This document shows, piece after piece, positions 1 to 5,847 of a stretch of 8,074 bases of DNA. Below the pieces are notes generated by a model. That model was not told where the DNA came from. It ran no database searches and was given only the letters and a program-made list of their open reading frames with translations. Position 1 is the first letter of the stretch. The number at the start of each line of letters is the position of its first letter. A program made the translations under genes and the position numbers. The DNA comes from Oscillospiraceae bacterium (GTDB taxonomy: Bacteria; Bacillota; Clostridia; Oscillospirales; Oscillospiraceae): the NCBI GenBank assembly GCA_017521875.1, contig JAFXBH010000194.1:1-8074 (forward strand). The letters are read 5' to 3'.

Positions 1-408
1 ATGGAAATGTTAGCATTTTCCAATGTGCTGAGTCAGTATGGCGGCTATCTGAAGGAAAACCAGCCGGTAGTGATCACAGGCAGATTGTCTATGCGGGATG
101 ATAAAGAGCCACAAATCGTGATCAACCGGGCAAGGCCTATGTCGGATTTTGCCAATCAGTCTCCGGTGGAGGAGGCAACACCTGTTTCCGTTCCCGCCGC
201 AGGAACACTATACTTGAGATTGCCTTCTGAGGAAGGTACTCTGTTCGGCAAGATTCGTGCGATCCTGAATATGTTCCCTGGCAGTAACTCTGTTGTGGTG
301 TATTTTGCTGATACCAAGCAGCGCCGGGGCAGCACCTGTGCGCTGGATCAGCGTATGCTGAATGAACTGATCAATGTGTTGGGACAGGATAATGTAGTTG
401 TAAAATGA
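1..408 (+). CDS. dnaE: DNA polymerase III alpha subunit, C-terminal fragment (5' end outside window)
   Basis: This is the last 135 residues of the replicative polymerase subunit that copies DNA at the fork. The visible part matches the C-terminal OB-fold and tail of bacterial DnaE: a segment around residues 22-46 (PVVITGRLSMRDD...) like the family's 'VVVSGRLSVREDEPPKL' strand pair. It is followed by the terminal region of repeated beta-alpha pattern ending in LLG/VLGQDNVVVK. The polymerase and PHP catalytic domains lie upstream of the window. The ATG at base 1 is an internal methionine that happens to fall on the edge, not a start codon. The stop TGA at 406-408 is intact. In many Clostridia pfkA follows dnaE; here a two-component system follows instead. 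The family call is fairly sure; dnaE1 versus dnaE3 naming cannot be judged from this piece. Confidence 0.85.
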   Translation: MEMLAFSNVLSQYGGYLKENQPVVITGRLSMRDDKEPQIVINRARPMSDFANQSPVEEATPVSVPAAGTLYLRLPSEEGTLFGKIRAILNMFPGSNSVVVYFADTKQRRGSTCALDQRMLNELINVLGQDNVVVK

Positions 409-409
409 C

Positions 410-438
410 TTTCCATTTTAGAACTTTTGTGTTATACT
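410..438 (+). promoter_or_regulatory. Sigma-A-type promoter with extended -10, upstream of the two-component operon
   Basis: A -35-like hexamer TTTCCA at 410-415 is followed by a 17-base spacer and the -10 hexamer TATACT at 433-438. TG sits at 430-431, one base before the -10, which is the extended -10 pattern. Spacing is ideal; the -35 matches the consensus in four of six positions. Transcription would begin near 445 and give a leader of about 90 bases before the response regulator. It is the only good promoter seen before the eight-gene run and may drive all of it. It is inferred from motifs only. Confidence 0.6.
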
Positions 439-457
439 ATCCTAGATAAAGATGTTT

Positions 458-472
458 TCAGACACAGTCTGA
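458..472. repeat. Short perfect inverted repeat in the leader of the two-component operon
   Basis: TCAGAC at 458-463 and GTCTGA at 467-472 are exact inverted copies separated by three bases. The same stretch can be read as imperfect direct repeats, CAGACA at 459-464 and CTGACA at 469-474, with a 10-base period. That resembles the tandem sites bound by OmpR/PhoB-family regulators. It lies just after the predicted transcription start. It could be a small RNA hairpin, an autoregulatory operator, or chance. No run of T follows closely, so it is a poor terminator for dnaE. Confidence 0.35.
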
Positions 473-479
473 CAGATAA

Positions 480-514
480 CTTTCTTTTGCTCCGGAAGGG
501 ATGGAAAAAGAAAG
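480..514. repeat. A/T-rich inverted repeat in the leader just before the response regulator
   Basis: CTTTCTTTT at 480-488 is an exact inverted match to AAAAGAAAG at 506-514. An additional TCC/GGA pair (491-493 with 503-505) could extend the stem past a two-base bulge. The RNA hairpin would end about 7 bases before the Shine-Dalgarno sequence AGAGGT at 521-526. The stem is weak because it is almost entirely A-U. A role in translation control is possible but not shown. Confidence 0.35.
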
Positions 515-533
515 CGATACAGAGGTATGAAAA

Positions 534-1220
534 ATGAAAAAAGTACTTATTTTGGAAGATGAGGTCAATATCCGCAGTTTTGTGGTGATTAACCTGAAAC
601 GAGCCGGATATGAAGCCATCGAGGCAGGTACCGGTATGGAGGCGCTGGAGAAACTCAGCCGTTATCCCGATATTGGCGTAGCCATCTTGGATGTTATGCT
701 GCCGGATATTGACGGTTTTGAAGTTTGCCGCCGCATCCGGGCAACCAGTAAGCAGATCGGTATTATTATGCTGACTGCCCGTACCCAGGAGATGGACAAG
801 GTGACCGGTTTGATGACCGGCGCAGATGACTATGTGACCAAGCCTTTTTCTCCTGCGGAATTGACGGCTCGTATCGATGCGTTGTACCGCAGAATCGGCG
901 GCGACAGCAGTACAGATTCTGAAATGATCAGCCAGGGTCCTTTTGTGATGAACACCCGGAATCACACCTTGGAGAAGGCGGGCAACCGTATTCGGCTGAC
1001 ACAGGTGGAATACGCAATACTAAAACTGTTTATGCAGAATCCCGGCAGAGCCCTGTCCCGTGAGGACATTCTCTCTGCAGTTTGGGGTCGGGATTACGAA
1101 GGCGAACTGAAGATCGTGGATGTGAATATTCGCCGCTTGCGTATCAAAATTGAGGACGATACCGCCAACCCCACCTACATTACAACGGTTTGGGGCTTCG
1201 GCTATAAGTGGGGCGCATGA
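534..1220 (+). CDS. OmpR/PhoB-family response regulator
   Basis: DNA-binding transcription factor activated by phosphorylation from the histidine kinase encoded next to it. Residues 1-120 form a receiver domain: acidic pocket E8-D9, phosphoacceptor D53 in ILDVMLPDIDG, switch T81 in MLTA, and K103 in the GADDYVTKPF signature. Residues about 130-228 form the winged-helix effector domain, with the recognition-helix region around LKIVDVNIRRLRIKIE and the terminal YITTVWGFGYKW hairpin. At 228 aa it has the usual length. The start at 534 fits a Shine-Dalgarno AGAGGT at 521-526, seven bases upstream; the ATG at 527 is out of frame. The reading frame ends inside an ATGA overlap with the kinase. All catalytic residues are present, so it should be functional. 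The target genes and signal cannot be read from the sequence; autoregulation of the promoter at 410-438 is plausible. Confidence 0.93.
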   Translation: MKKVLILEDEVNIRSFVVINLKRAGYEAIEAGTGMEALEKLSRYPDIGVAILDVMLPDIDGFEVCRRIRATSKQIGIIMLTARTQEMDKVTGLMTGADDYVTKPFSPAELTARIDALYRRIGGDSSTDSEMISQGPFVMNTRNHTLEKAGNRIRLTQVEYAILKLFMQNPGRALSREDILSAVWGRDYEGELKIVDVNIRRLRIKIEDDTANPTYITTVWGFGYKWGA

Positions 1221-2257
1221 AAACTAGAAGACAAAAACTGCATAAAATTCAGATAAAAGGTCTCCGCCGCCGATGGTTAATTAACTCGGTCTTATTGGTA
1301 TGCGCATTGGTTTTTGCGTGTATTGTGGCAGGTGGCGCATTTCTCTCTGGCAATTACGATACGGCAATTGCTATGTCTGCTTTGGCGGTAGTGGTATTGG
1401 TGGTTCTGATCAGCAGTAACTATTATATCCGTTCTATCCTGTCTCCTTTGGGTGAGATTATTGATAAGGCGCAGAAAATTGCTAACGGCAGTTACGGTAT
1501 ACAGATTCAGACAGAATTTAACGATGAGATCGGTGATCTGGCCCGAATGATCAACGAACTGTCACTAAAAGTTAATGAAAACGAGAAATTGCAGCGGGAA
1601 TTCATTTCTTCGCTGTCCCACGAACTGCGGACACCCCTGACCGCCATTACCGGATGGAGCGAAACGTTGCTCAGTTCTGACAAATTGGATAATGATACCC
1701 GCCGCGGTGTGCGGATTATCCATCGCGAGGCAGACAGACTGACGGATATGGTGGTGGATTTGCTGGACTTTACCCGGATTCAGGATGACCGTATGGTACT
1801 GAATATGGAAACGGTGGACATTCGGGCAGAATTTGAAGATACTGTGTTTATGTACGGCAGTCGCCTGGCGGAAGAGGGTATCAGCCTGAAGTATGTGGAC
1901 AATGATCAGGACATCCCGGAGATTTCCTGTGACCCTCAGCGTCTACGGCAGGTGTTTTTGAATATTCTCAACAACGCAGTCAAACACGGCGGTGACGGCA
2001 AACGGATCGACGCCAGCCTGACTTATCAGGACGATTTTGTGGTGGTTCGAATTCGAGACTACGGCCCAGGTATTCCTATGGATGAACTGGCGTTGGTGAA
2101 GAAGAAATTTTACAAAGGAAGTTCCAAGGCCAGAGGCTCCGGTATCGGATTGGCGGTCAGTGATGAGATCGTGCATATGCACGGCGGCGAACTGACCCTG
2201 GAGAATGCCCTTGCCGGCGGTACGCTGGTCACCATTCGGCTTCCGGCAACACAGTAA
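1217..2257 (+). CDS. Sensor histidine kinase, two transmembrane helices with almost no extracellular sensor
   Basis: Membrane partner of the preceding response regulator; it autophosphorylates on histidine and passes the phosphate to the regulator's D53. In the 346-residue product, a basic N-terminus (1-20) leads to TM1 (about 21-43), a loop of only about six residues (SGNYDT), and TM2 (about 50-67). Then come HAMP (about 68-122, with the conserved P77), the HisKA helix with SHELRTP and H135, and the ATPase domain. The ATPase domain shows N-box N249/N253, G1 DYGPGIP (281-287), an F-box-like KKKFYKG and G2 GSGIGLA (307-313). The ATG at 1217 overlaps the upstream TGA (ATGA), which favours coupling; a GTG at 1208 would add three residues and is less likely. 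The tiny loop resembles intramembrane-sensing kinases, which detect envelope stress or an accessory protein. The signal itself is unknown. Confidence 0.92.
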   Translation: MKTRRQKLHKIQIKGLRRRWLINSVLLVCALVFACIVAGGAFLSGNYDTAIAMSALAVVVLVVLISSNYYIRSILSPLGEIIDKAQKIANGSYGIQIQTEFNDEIGDLARMINELSLKVNENEKLQREFISSLSHELRTPLTAITGWSETLLSSDKLDNDTRRGVRIIHREADRLTDMVVDLLDFTRIQDDRMVLNMETVDIRAEFEDTVFMYGSRLAEEGISLKYVDNDQDIPEISCDPQRLRQVFLNILNNAVKHGGDGKRIDASLTYQDDFVVVRIRDYGPGIPMDELALVKKKFYKGSSKARGSGIGLAVSDEIVHMHGGELTLENALAGGTLVTIRLPATQ

Positions 2258-2269
2258 GGAAGGATTATT

Positions 2270-3253
2270 ATGGCAAGTCAAGAGAAATTCAAGACAATGA
2301 TCGGCGGACAAGCCTTGATTGAAGGCCTGATGATGCGCGGCCCTAAAAAGGACGCCATCGTTGTCCGGGGAAAAGACGGACTGACCGTGGAGGTATCCGA
2401 TCGGAAAGAAAGGCCTGAGAATTCTCCGTTGAAATGGCCAATCATTCGTGGTGCAGTCACTTTTTTTGATGCACAACTTTGCGGTGTAAAAGCGTTGATG
2501 CGGTCTGCGGATCTTTCTCCTGAAGAATCTCAGGAAGAACCGTCCAAACTGGACAAATGGCTGGAGGAGAAACTGGGAGATAAGAAATTCCAGCAATTGG
2601 TGGTAGGATTTGCAGTGGCGATGGGCTTGGGTTTGTCCATTCTTCTGTTCTTCCTGATCCCTATGGTTGTTGGCGGATTTTTCCAGCGCTGGATTGAAAG
2701 CAACCTGGTTTTGCATCTTGTAGAAGGTTTGATCCGAATTCTGATTTTCACAGGCTATATGGTTTTAGTCTCCGGTATGAATGAAATGAAACGGGTCTTT
2801 GCTTACCACGGTGCGGAGCATAAGACCATTCGTTGCTATGAAGCAGGTCTGCCCCTGACAGTGGAGAATGTTCGTGAGCAGACACGGCTGCACCCTCGTT
2901 GCGGTACCAGTTTTCTGCTTGTAGTGATGATTATTTCTATTTTATTGTTCTCCGTTGCATCCTCTTTGCTGCTGACATTGGTTCCTCAGTTGGCAGCCAT
3001 CAGCGGCAGTTTTCTGTATCAGATCATTATGATTTCCTTTAAATTGCTGTTATTACCCTTGGTGGTGTCTTTCAGTTATGAGATTAACCGCTGGGTAGGC
3101 CGCCATGACAATATTTGCAGCAGAGTTCTGTCCGCCCCCGGTATGTGGTTCCAGAAACTGACTACCAAAGAGCCGGACGATAGTATGATCGAGGTAGGCA
3201 TTGCTGCATTACAGGCTGTTCTTCCGGAAAATGAGGGGGAAGACCTTTGGTAA
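2270..3253 (+). CDS. DUF1385 (YqhQ-type) membrane protein, predicted metal-dependent
   Basis: Conserved Bacillota protein of unknown function, 327 aa, full length. The N-terminal cytosolic part carries the family signature GGQALIEGLMMRGP (12-25) and a second conserved stretch, WPIIRGAVTFFD (56-67). Hydrophobic segments lie at about 108-138, 146-169, 214-239 and 247-268. Between the second and third are HGAEHKTI (180-187) and HPRCGTSF (208-215). The C-terminus has SYEINR (269-274) and the PGMWFQKLTTKEPDD stretch typical of the family. H180, E183, H184, H208 and C211 look like metal ligands, in line with the family's description as a predicted metal-dependent enzyme; HGAEH also fits the pattern HxxEH. 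A ribosome binding site AAGGAAGG precedes the ATG, and the gene starts 12 bases after the kinase. Its stop overlaps the prmC start. The family is clear; the reaction is not known. Confidence 0.88.
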   Translation: MASQEKFKTMIGGQALIEGLMMRGPKKDAIVVRGKDGLTVEVSDRKERPENSPLKWPIIRGAVTFFDAQLCGVKALMRSADLSPEESQEEPSKLDKWLEEKLGDKKFQQLVVGFAVAMGLGLSILLFFLIPMVVGGFFQRWIESNLVLHLVEGLIRILIFTGYMVLVSGMNEMKRVFAYHGAEHKTIRCYEAGLPLTVENVREQTRLHPRCGTSFLLVVMIISILLFSVASSLLLTLVPQLAAISGSFLYQIIMISFKLLLLPLVVSFSYEINRWVGRHDNICSRVLSAPGMWFQKLTTKEPDDSMIEVGIAALQAVLPENEGEDLW

Positions 3254-4122
3254 TGACACTCTCAGAATTGTACCTGCAATCCCGCAGAACGCTGATGACC
3301 AAAGAGGATGCTGATTCGGCAGGTTTTATAGCAAGAGAACTGCTGTGTTATGCAACCGGTAAAAGCCGAGAGCAGATCATTGCTGGCAGAGAGCAGTATG
3401 TTTCCGAAGATGTGTGCAATGAAATGTGCCGCCTGACCCATAGAGCCCTGACAGGAGAGCCTTTGGCCTACATTTTGGGCGAGTGGGAATTTTTCGGAAT
3501 GAAATTGCTGGTGAATTCAGATGTGTTGATTCCCCGGGACGATACCTGCGCTGTAACGGAACTGGCTATTCGGCAAGCGTTGTTTCTGAATGATAATCCA
3601 AGGATTTTGGACTTATGTACCGGTTCAGGCTGCATTGGCTTGGCCATTGCGAATCGGGTAAAAGACGCCAAAGTAACCCTTGCGGATATATCACCCCGCG
3701 CCATGCAGGTGGCAAAGAAAAATATCACCAACCAAAAACTCTCTGCAAGAGTTACCTGTGTACGGGCAAACGCATTGGAAAAACCGCCTAAGTTCATGGG
3801 CAAATTTGATTTGATTGTATCCAATCCTCCTTATATCACCACCGAGGAAATGGCGCAACTGCCAAAGAGTGTTGCAGACTATGAGCCCCATCTGGCGCTC
3901 CACGGGGGTGAGGACGGATTGGATTTCTACCGTGCCATTGCAGAAAATTACAGCGCTGCGCTGAAACCGGGCGGCTACCTGTGTTTTGAATTTGGCATGG
4001 GACAAGGAGACGCAGTGTGCGATCTTCTTGAAATGAATGGGTATACCATACTGGAGCGTTCCAGAGATTATAACGACAGAGAACGGGCGGTTTTAGCCCG
4101 TTATGACAGGAAGGACGGGTAA
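3253..4122 (+). CDS. prmC: Peptide chain release factor N5-glutamine methyltransferase
   Basis: Transfers a methyl group from S-adenosylmethionine to the glutamine of the GGQ motif in release factors RF1 and RF2, which speeds translation termination. Residues 1-85 form the helical N-terminal domain, ending in [16 protein letters not shown], a hallmark of PrmC. The Rossmann methyltransferase domain shows [16 protein letters not shown] (118-133, SAM binding) and the catalytic NPPY (191-194). The C-terminal [14 protein letters not shown] is also typical. At 289 aa the length is normal. The loop usually reading PRPET/PRPDT reads PRDDT here. The ATG at 3253 overlaps the upstream stop as TAATG; a TTG at 3247 adds two residues and sits closer to the GAGGGGGA at 3233-3240, so the start is not certain. 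The usual neighbour prfA is absent from both sides. Confidence 0.92.
   Translation: MTLSELYLQSRRTLMTKEDADSAGFIARELLCYATGKSREQIIAGREQYVSEDVCNEMCRLTHRALTGEPLAYILGEWEFFGMKLLVNSDVLIPRDDTCAVTELAIRQALFLNDNPRILDLCTGSGCIGLAIANRVKDAKVTLADISPRAMQVAKKNITNQKLSARVTCVRANALEKPPKFMGKFDLIVSNPPYITTEEMAQLPKSVADYEPHLALHGGEDGLDFYRAIAENYSAALKPGGYLCFEFGMGQGDAVCDLLEMNGYTILERSRDYNDRERAVLARYDRKDG
4051..4064. repeat. Dyad inside the prmC 3' end, just upstream of a -10-like TATAAC
   Basis: CTGGA at 4051-4055 and TCCAG at 4060-4064 are exact inverted copies around a four-base centre. TATAAC, five of six matches to a -10 box, follows at 4069-4074, but no good -35 hexamer is visible at the right distance. If a weak promoter for recA lies here, the dyad would be placed where an operator usually sits. 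The bases also encode conserved PrmC residues, so chance is a real alternative. Confidence 0.2.
4082..4102 (+). repeat. GC-rich inverted repeat (possible RNA hairpin) just upstream of recA
   Basis: AACGGGC at 4082-4088 pairs exactly with GCCCGTT at 4096-4102 around a seven-base loop. It lies within the last codons of prmC, five bases before the recA Shine-Dalgarno sequence AGGAAGGA (4108-4114). No T-run follows, so it is not a standard terminator. It could affect RNA processing or recA translation, or be coincidental. Confidence 0.35.
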
Positions 4123-4124
4123 TT

Positions 4125-5225
4125 ATGGCTACAAAGAAAACCGCGTATGAGACCCCCACCCCCGCAACAGATAAGAAGAAAGCGTTGCAAACTGCGATTT
4201 CCCAAATCGAGAAGAATTTTGGTAAGGGCACTGTGATGCGTCTGGGCGACCGCCCTGAAATGAACGTGGATGCAATCCCCACCGGCTCTTTGGCATTGGA
4301 CGCAGCGCTGGGTATCGGCGGTGTGCCTAAGGGTCGTATTATTGAAATTTACGGACCGGAGTCTTCCGGTAAGACCACTTTGGCATTGCACATCTTGGCA
4401 GAAGCCCAAAAAATGGGTGGCGAAGTGGCATTCGTGGATGCAGAACACGCGCTGGATCCTGTGTATGCAGCGGCCCTGGGCGTCAATACCGACGATATGC
4501 TGGTATCCCAGCCGGATACCGGTGAGCAGGCATTGGAGATCACCGATGCGCTGGTTCGCAGCGGCGCTGTGGATGCAGTGGTAGTGGACTCTGTTGCTGC
4601 TTTGGTTCCCAAGCAGGAAATCGAAGGCGAAATGGGCGATACATTCGTTGGCCTGCAGGCAAGACTGATGTCTCAGGCTCTGCGGAAATTGGCAGGCACC
4701 ATCGCTAAGACCAACTGTGTTGTGATCTTTATCAACCAATTGCGTATGAAGATCGGTGTGATGTACGGTAACCCCGAGACCACCACCGGCGGCAATGCGC
4801 TGAAGTTCTATTCTTCTGTCCGCTTGGATGTCCGTCGTGTGGAATCCCTGAAAGAGGGCGGCGAAGTGGTCGGCAACAAGACCCGCGTTAAGGTTGTGAA
4901 AAATAAAGTGGCGCCTCCTTTCCGGGAAGCCTACTTTGACATTATGTACGGCGAAGGTATCAGCAAATGGGGCGAACTGGTGGATCTGGCTGTTCAGATG
5001 GATATTGTCCAGAAGAGTGGTAGTTGGTTCAGCATGGGTGACGAGCGAATTGGCCAGGGCAAGGATAGCGTAAAGGCATTTCTGCAGGCCAATCCCGATG
5101 TGGCAGATGAGGTGGAGAGTCAGGTCAGAGAGAGACTCTTGGCCGGTGTCGCCAACAGAGCCCCTGCAAAGCCTGCAGAGCGGCCCATAGCAGTTAGCGC
5201 CGACGATTTCGACGATGAAGATTGA
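4125..5225 (+). CDS. recA: Recombinase RecA
   Basis: Forms ATP-dependent filaments on single-stranded DNA, catalyses strand exchange in homologous repair, and stimulates LexA self-cleavage in the SOS response. In this 366-residue protein the order is: an N-terminal helix and linker (about 15-45), Walker [10 protein letters not shown] (77-85), catalytic E107 in VDAEHALD, Walker B VVVD (152-155), the L1 loop around QEIEGEMGD (164-172), FINQLR before the L2 loop region with [17 protein letters not shown], and a C-terminal domain. It ends in the acidic tail SADDFDDED. Relative to E. coli RecA the N-terminus is about 11 residues longer. AGGAAGGA at 4108-4114 supports the ATG at 4125, two bases after the prmC stop. 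The last codons overlap recX by 11 bases. No intact GAAC-N4-GTTC LexA box is seen directly upstream. Identity is secure. Confidence 0.99.
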   Translation: MATKKTAYETPTPATDKKKALQTAISQIEKNFGKGTVMRLGDRPEMNVDAIPTGSLALDAALGIGGVPKGRIIEIYGPESSGKTTLALHILAEAQKMGGEVAFVDAEHALDPVYAAALGVNTDDMLVSQPDTGEQALEITDALVRSGAVDAVVVDSVAALVPKQEIEGEMGDTFVGLQARLMSQALRKLAGTIAKTNCVVIFINQLRMKIGVMYGNPETTTGGNALKFYSSVRLDVRRVESLKEGGEVVGNKTRVKVVKNKVAPPFREAYFDIMYGEGISKWGELVDLAVQMDIVQKSGSWFSMGDERIGQGKDSVKAFLQANPDVADEVESQVRERLLAGVANRAPAKPAERPIAVSADDFDDED

Positions 5226-5847
5226 GTCTGTTGCCTCCCAGCAGGATCGGATCGGCCGCTATGCTGTCAAATTTGATGATGGCTCTGCTATGCGGCTTTA
5301 CCGGCAGACCATAGAGGATTTTGCCTTGTATTCCGGTAAAGAACTGGAACAGGAGGAATTTCTTCGTCTCTGCGATGCAGCGGGAAAGATGTCGGCTAAA
5401 ATGCGGGCGGTGCGGATCGTATCTGCCAGCAGTGTATCAAAAGCAGATTTGGAATCCCGACTGGTGCAAAAAGGGGAGAGTAAACCGGATGCCCATCAGG
5501 CAGTGACCTGGCTGGAGGAATTGGATCTTTTGGATGATCAAAAAACTGCCCAGCAGATTGTGCAGCGGTGTATCTCCAAAGGGTACGGCCTTGCCAGGGC
5601 AAAACAGGCGCTTTACGAAAAGCGAGTGCCCAAGGAATATTGGCAGGAAGCATTGGAGGATTACCCCGACCAATCGGAGAAAATATTGGCATTTATCCAA
5701 TCCCGGCTGGGGGAATCGTGGGATCAAAAGGACCTGCACCGCACCATAGACGGCCTGATTCGCCGGGGTTACAGTTACCGGGAGATTCGCCCGGTGTTGC
5801 AGACCTATTATGATAATGCAGATTTTCAGGAGGATTATGATGGCTAA
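5215..5847 (+). CDS. recX: Recombination regulatory protein RecX
   Basis: Small, mostly helical protein that binds RecA filaments and modulates their assembly and activity. Its 210 residues start with a beta-strand segment ([29 protein letters not shown]) and the [18 protein letters not shown] helix typical of Clostridial RecX. These are followed by tandem three-helix repeats: about 65-105 ([13 protein letters not shown]...[10 protein letters not shown]), about 106-150 ([19 protein letters not shown]) and about 160-205 ([15 protein letters not shown]). The first repeat usually begins R-x-R-S-x-x-EL and here reads [11 protein letters not shown], a mild divergence. The ATG at 5215 lies inside the end of recA and has no clear Shine-Dalgarno sequence, so translation is probably coupled to recA, which would keep RecX below RecA. 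The position behind recA strongly supports the call. Confidence 0.9.
   Translation: MKIESVASQQDRIGRYAVKFDDGSAMRLYRQTIEDFALYSGKELEQEEFLRLCDAAGKMSAKMRAVRIVSASSVSKADLESRLVQKGESKPDAHQAVTWLEELDLLDDQKTAQQIVQRCISKGYGLARAKQALYEKRVPKEYWQEALEDYPDQSEKILAFIQSRLGESWDQKDLHRTIDGLIRRGYSYREIRPVLQTYYDNADFQEDYDG
5828..5833 (+). promoter_or_regulatory. Shine-Dalgarno sequence that fixes the rimO start
   Basis: A perfect AGGAGG lies six bases before the ATG at 5840. The nearer ATG at 5837 would be only three bases away, and the more distant in-frame ATG codons at 5810 and 5816 lie upstream of the site. This supports 5840 as the start of rimO, inside the last codons of recX. Confidence 0.8.

Noticed and set aside
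458..472. Inverted repeat as a terminator for dnaE
   Set aside because: It lies downstream of the promoter for the next operon and lacks a following T-run.
432..965. Minus-strand open frame of 177 codons opposite the response regulator
   Set aside because: It overlaps a clearly conserved gene, runs through the promoter region, and its translation shows no recognisable domain.
1208..1216. GTG start for the histidine kinase
   Set aside because: The ATG at 1217 gives the usual ATGA overlap with the regulator; the extra three residues add nothing recognisable, though the GTG cannot be fully excluded.
1943..2716. Minus-strand open frame of 257 codons across the kinase and DUF1385 genes
   Set aside because: It spans two well-supported genes and their junction, and its composition is that of an antisense shadow.
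4101..4739. Minus-strand open frame of 212 codons opposite recA
   Set aside because: recA on the other strand is beyond doubt. The antisense translation is rich in His, Gln and Cys, as expected of a shadow frame, and shows no family motif.
5810..5839. Ten-residue N-terminal extension of RimO from the first in-frame ATG
   Set aside because: AGGAGG at 5828-5833 lies inside this stretch and points to the ATG at 5840, where family similarity ([15 protein letters not shown]) begins.
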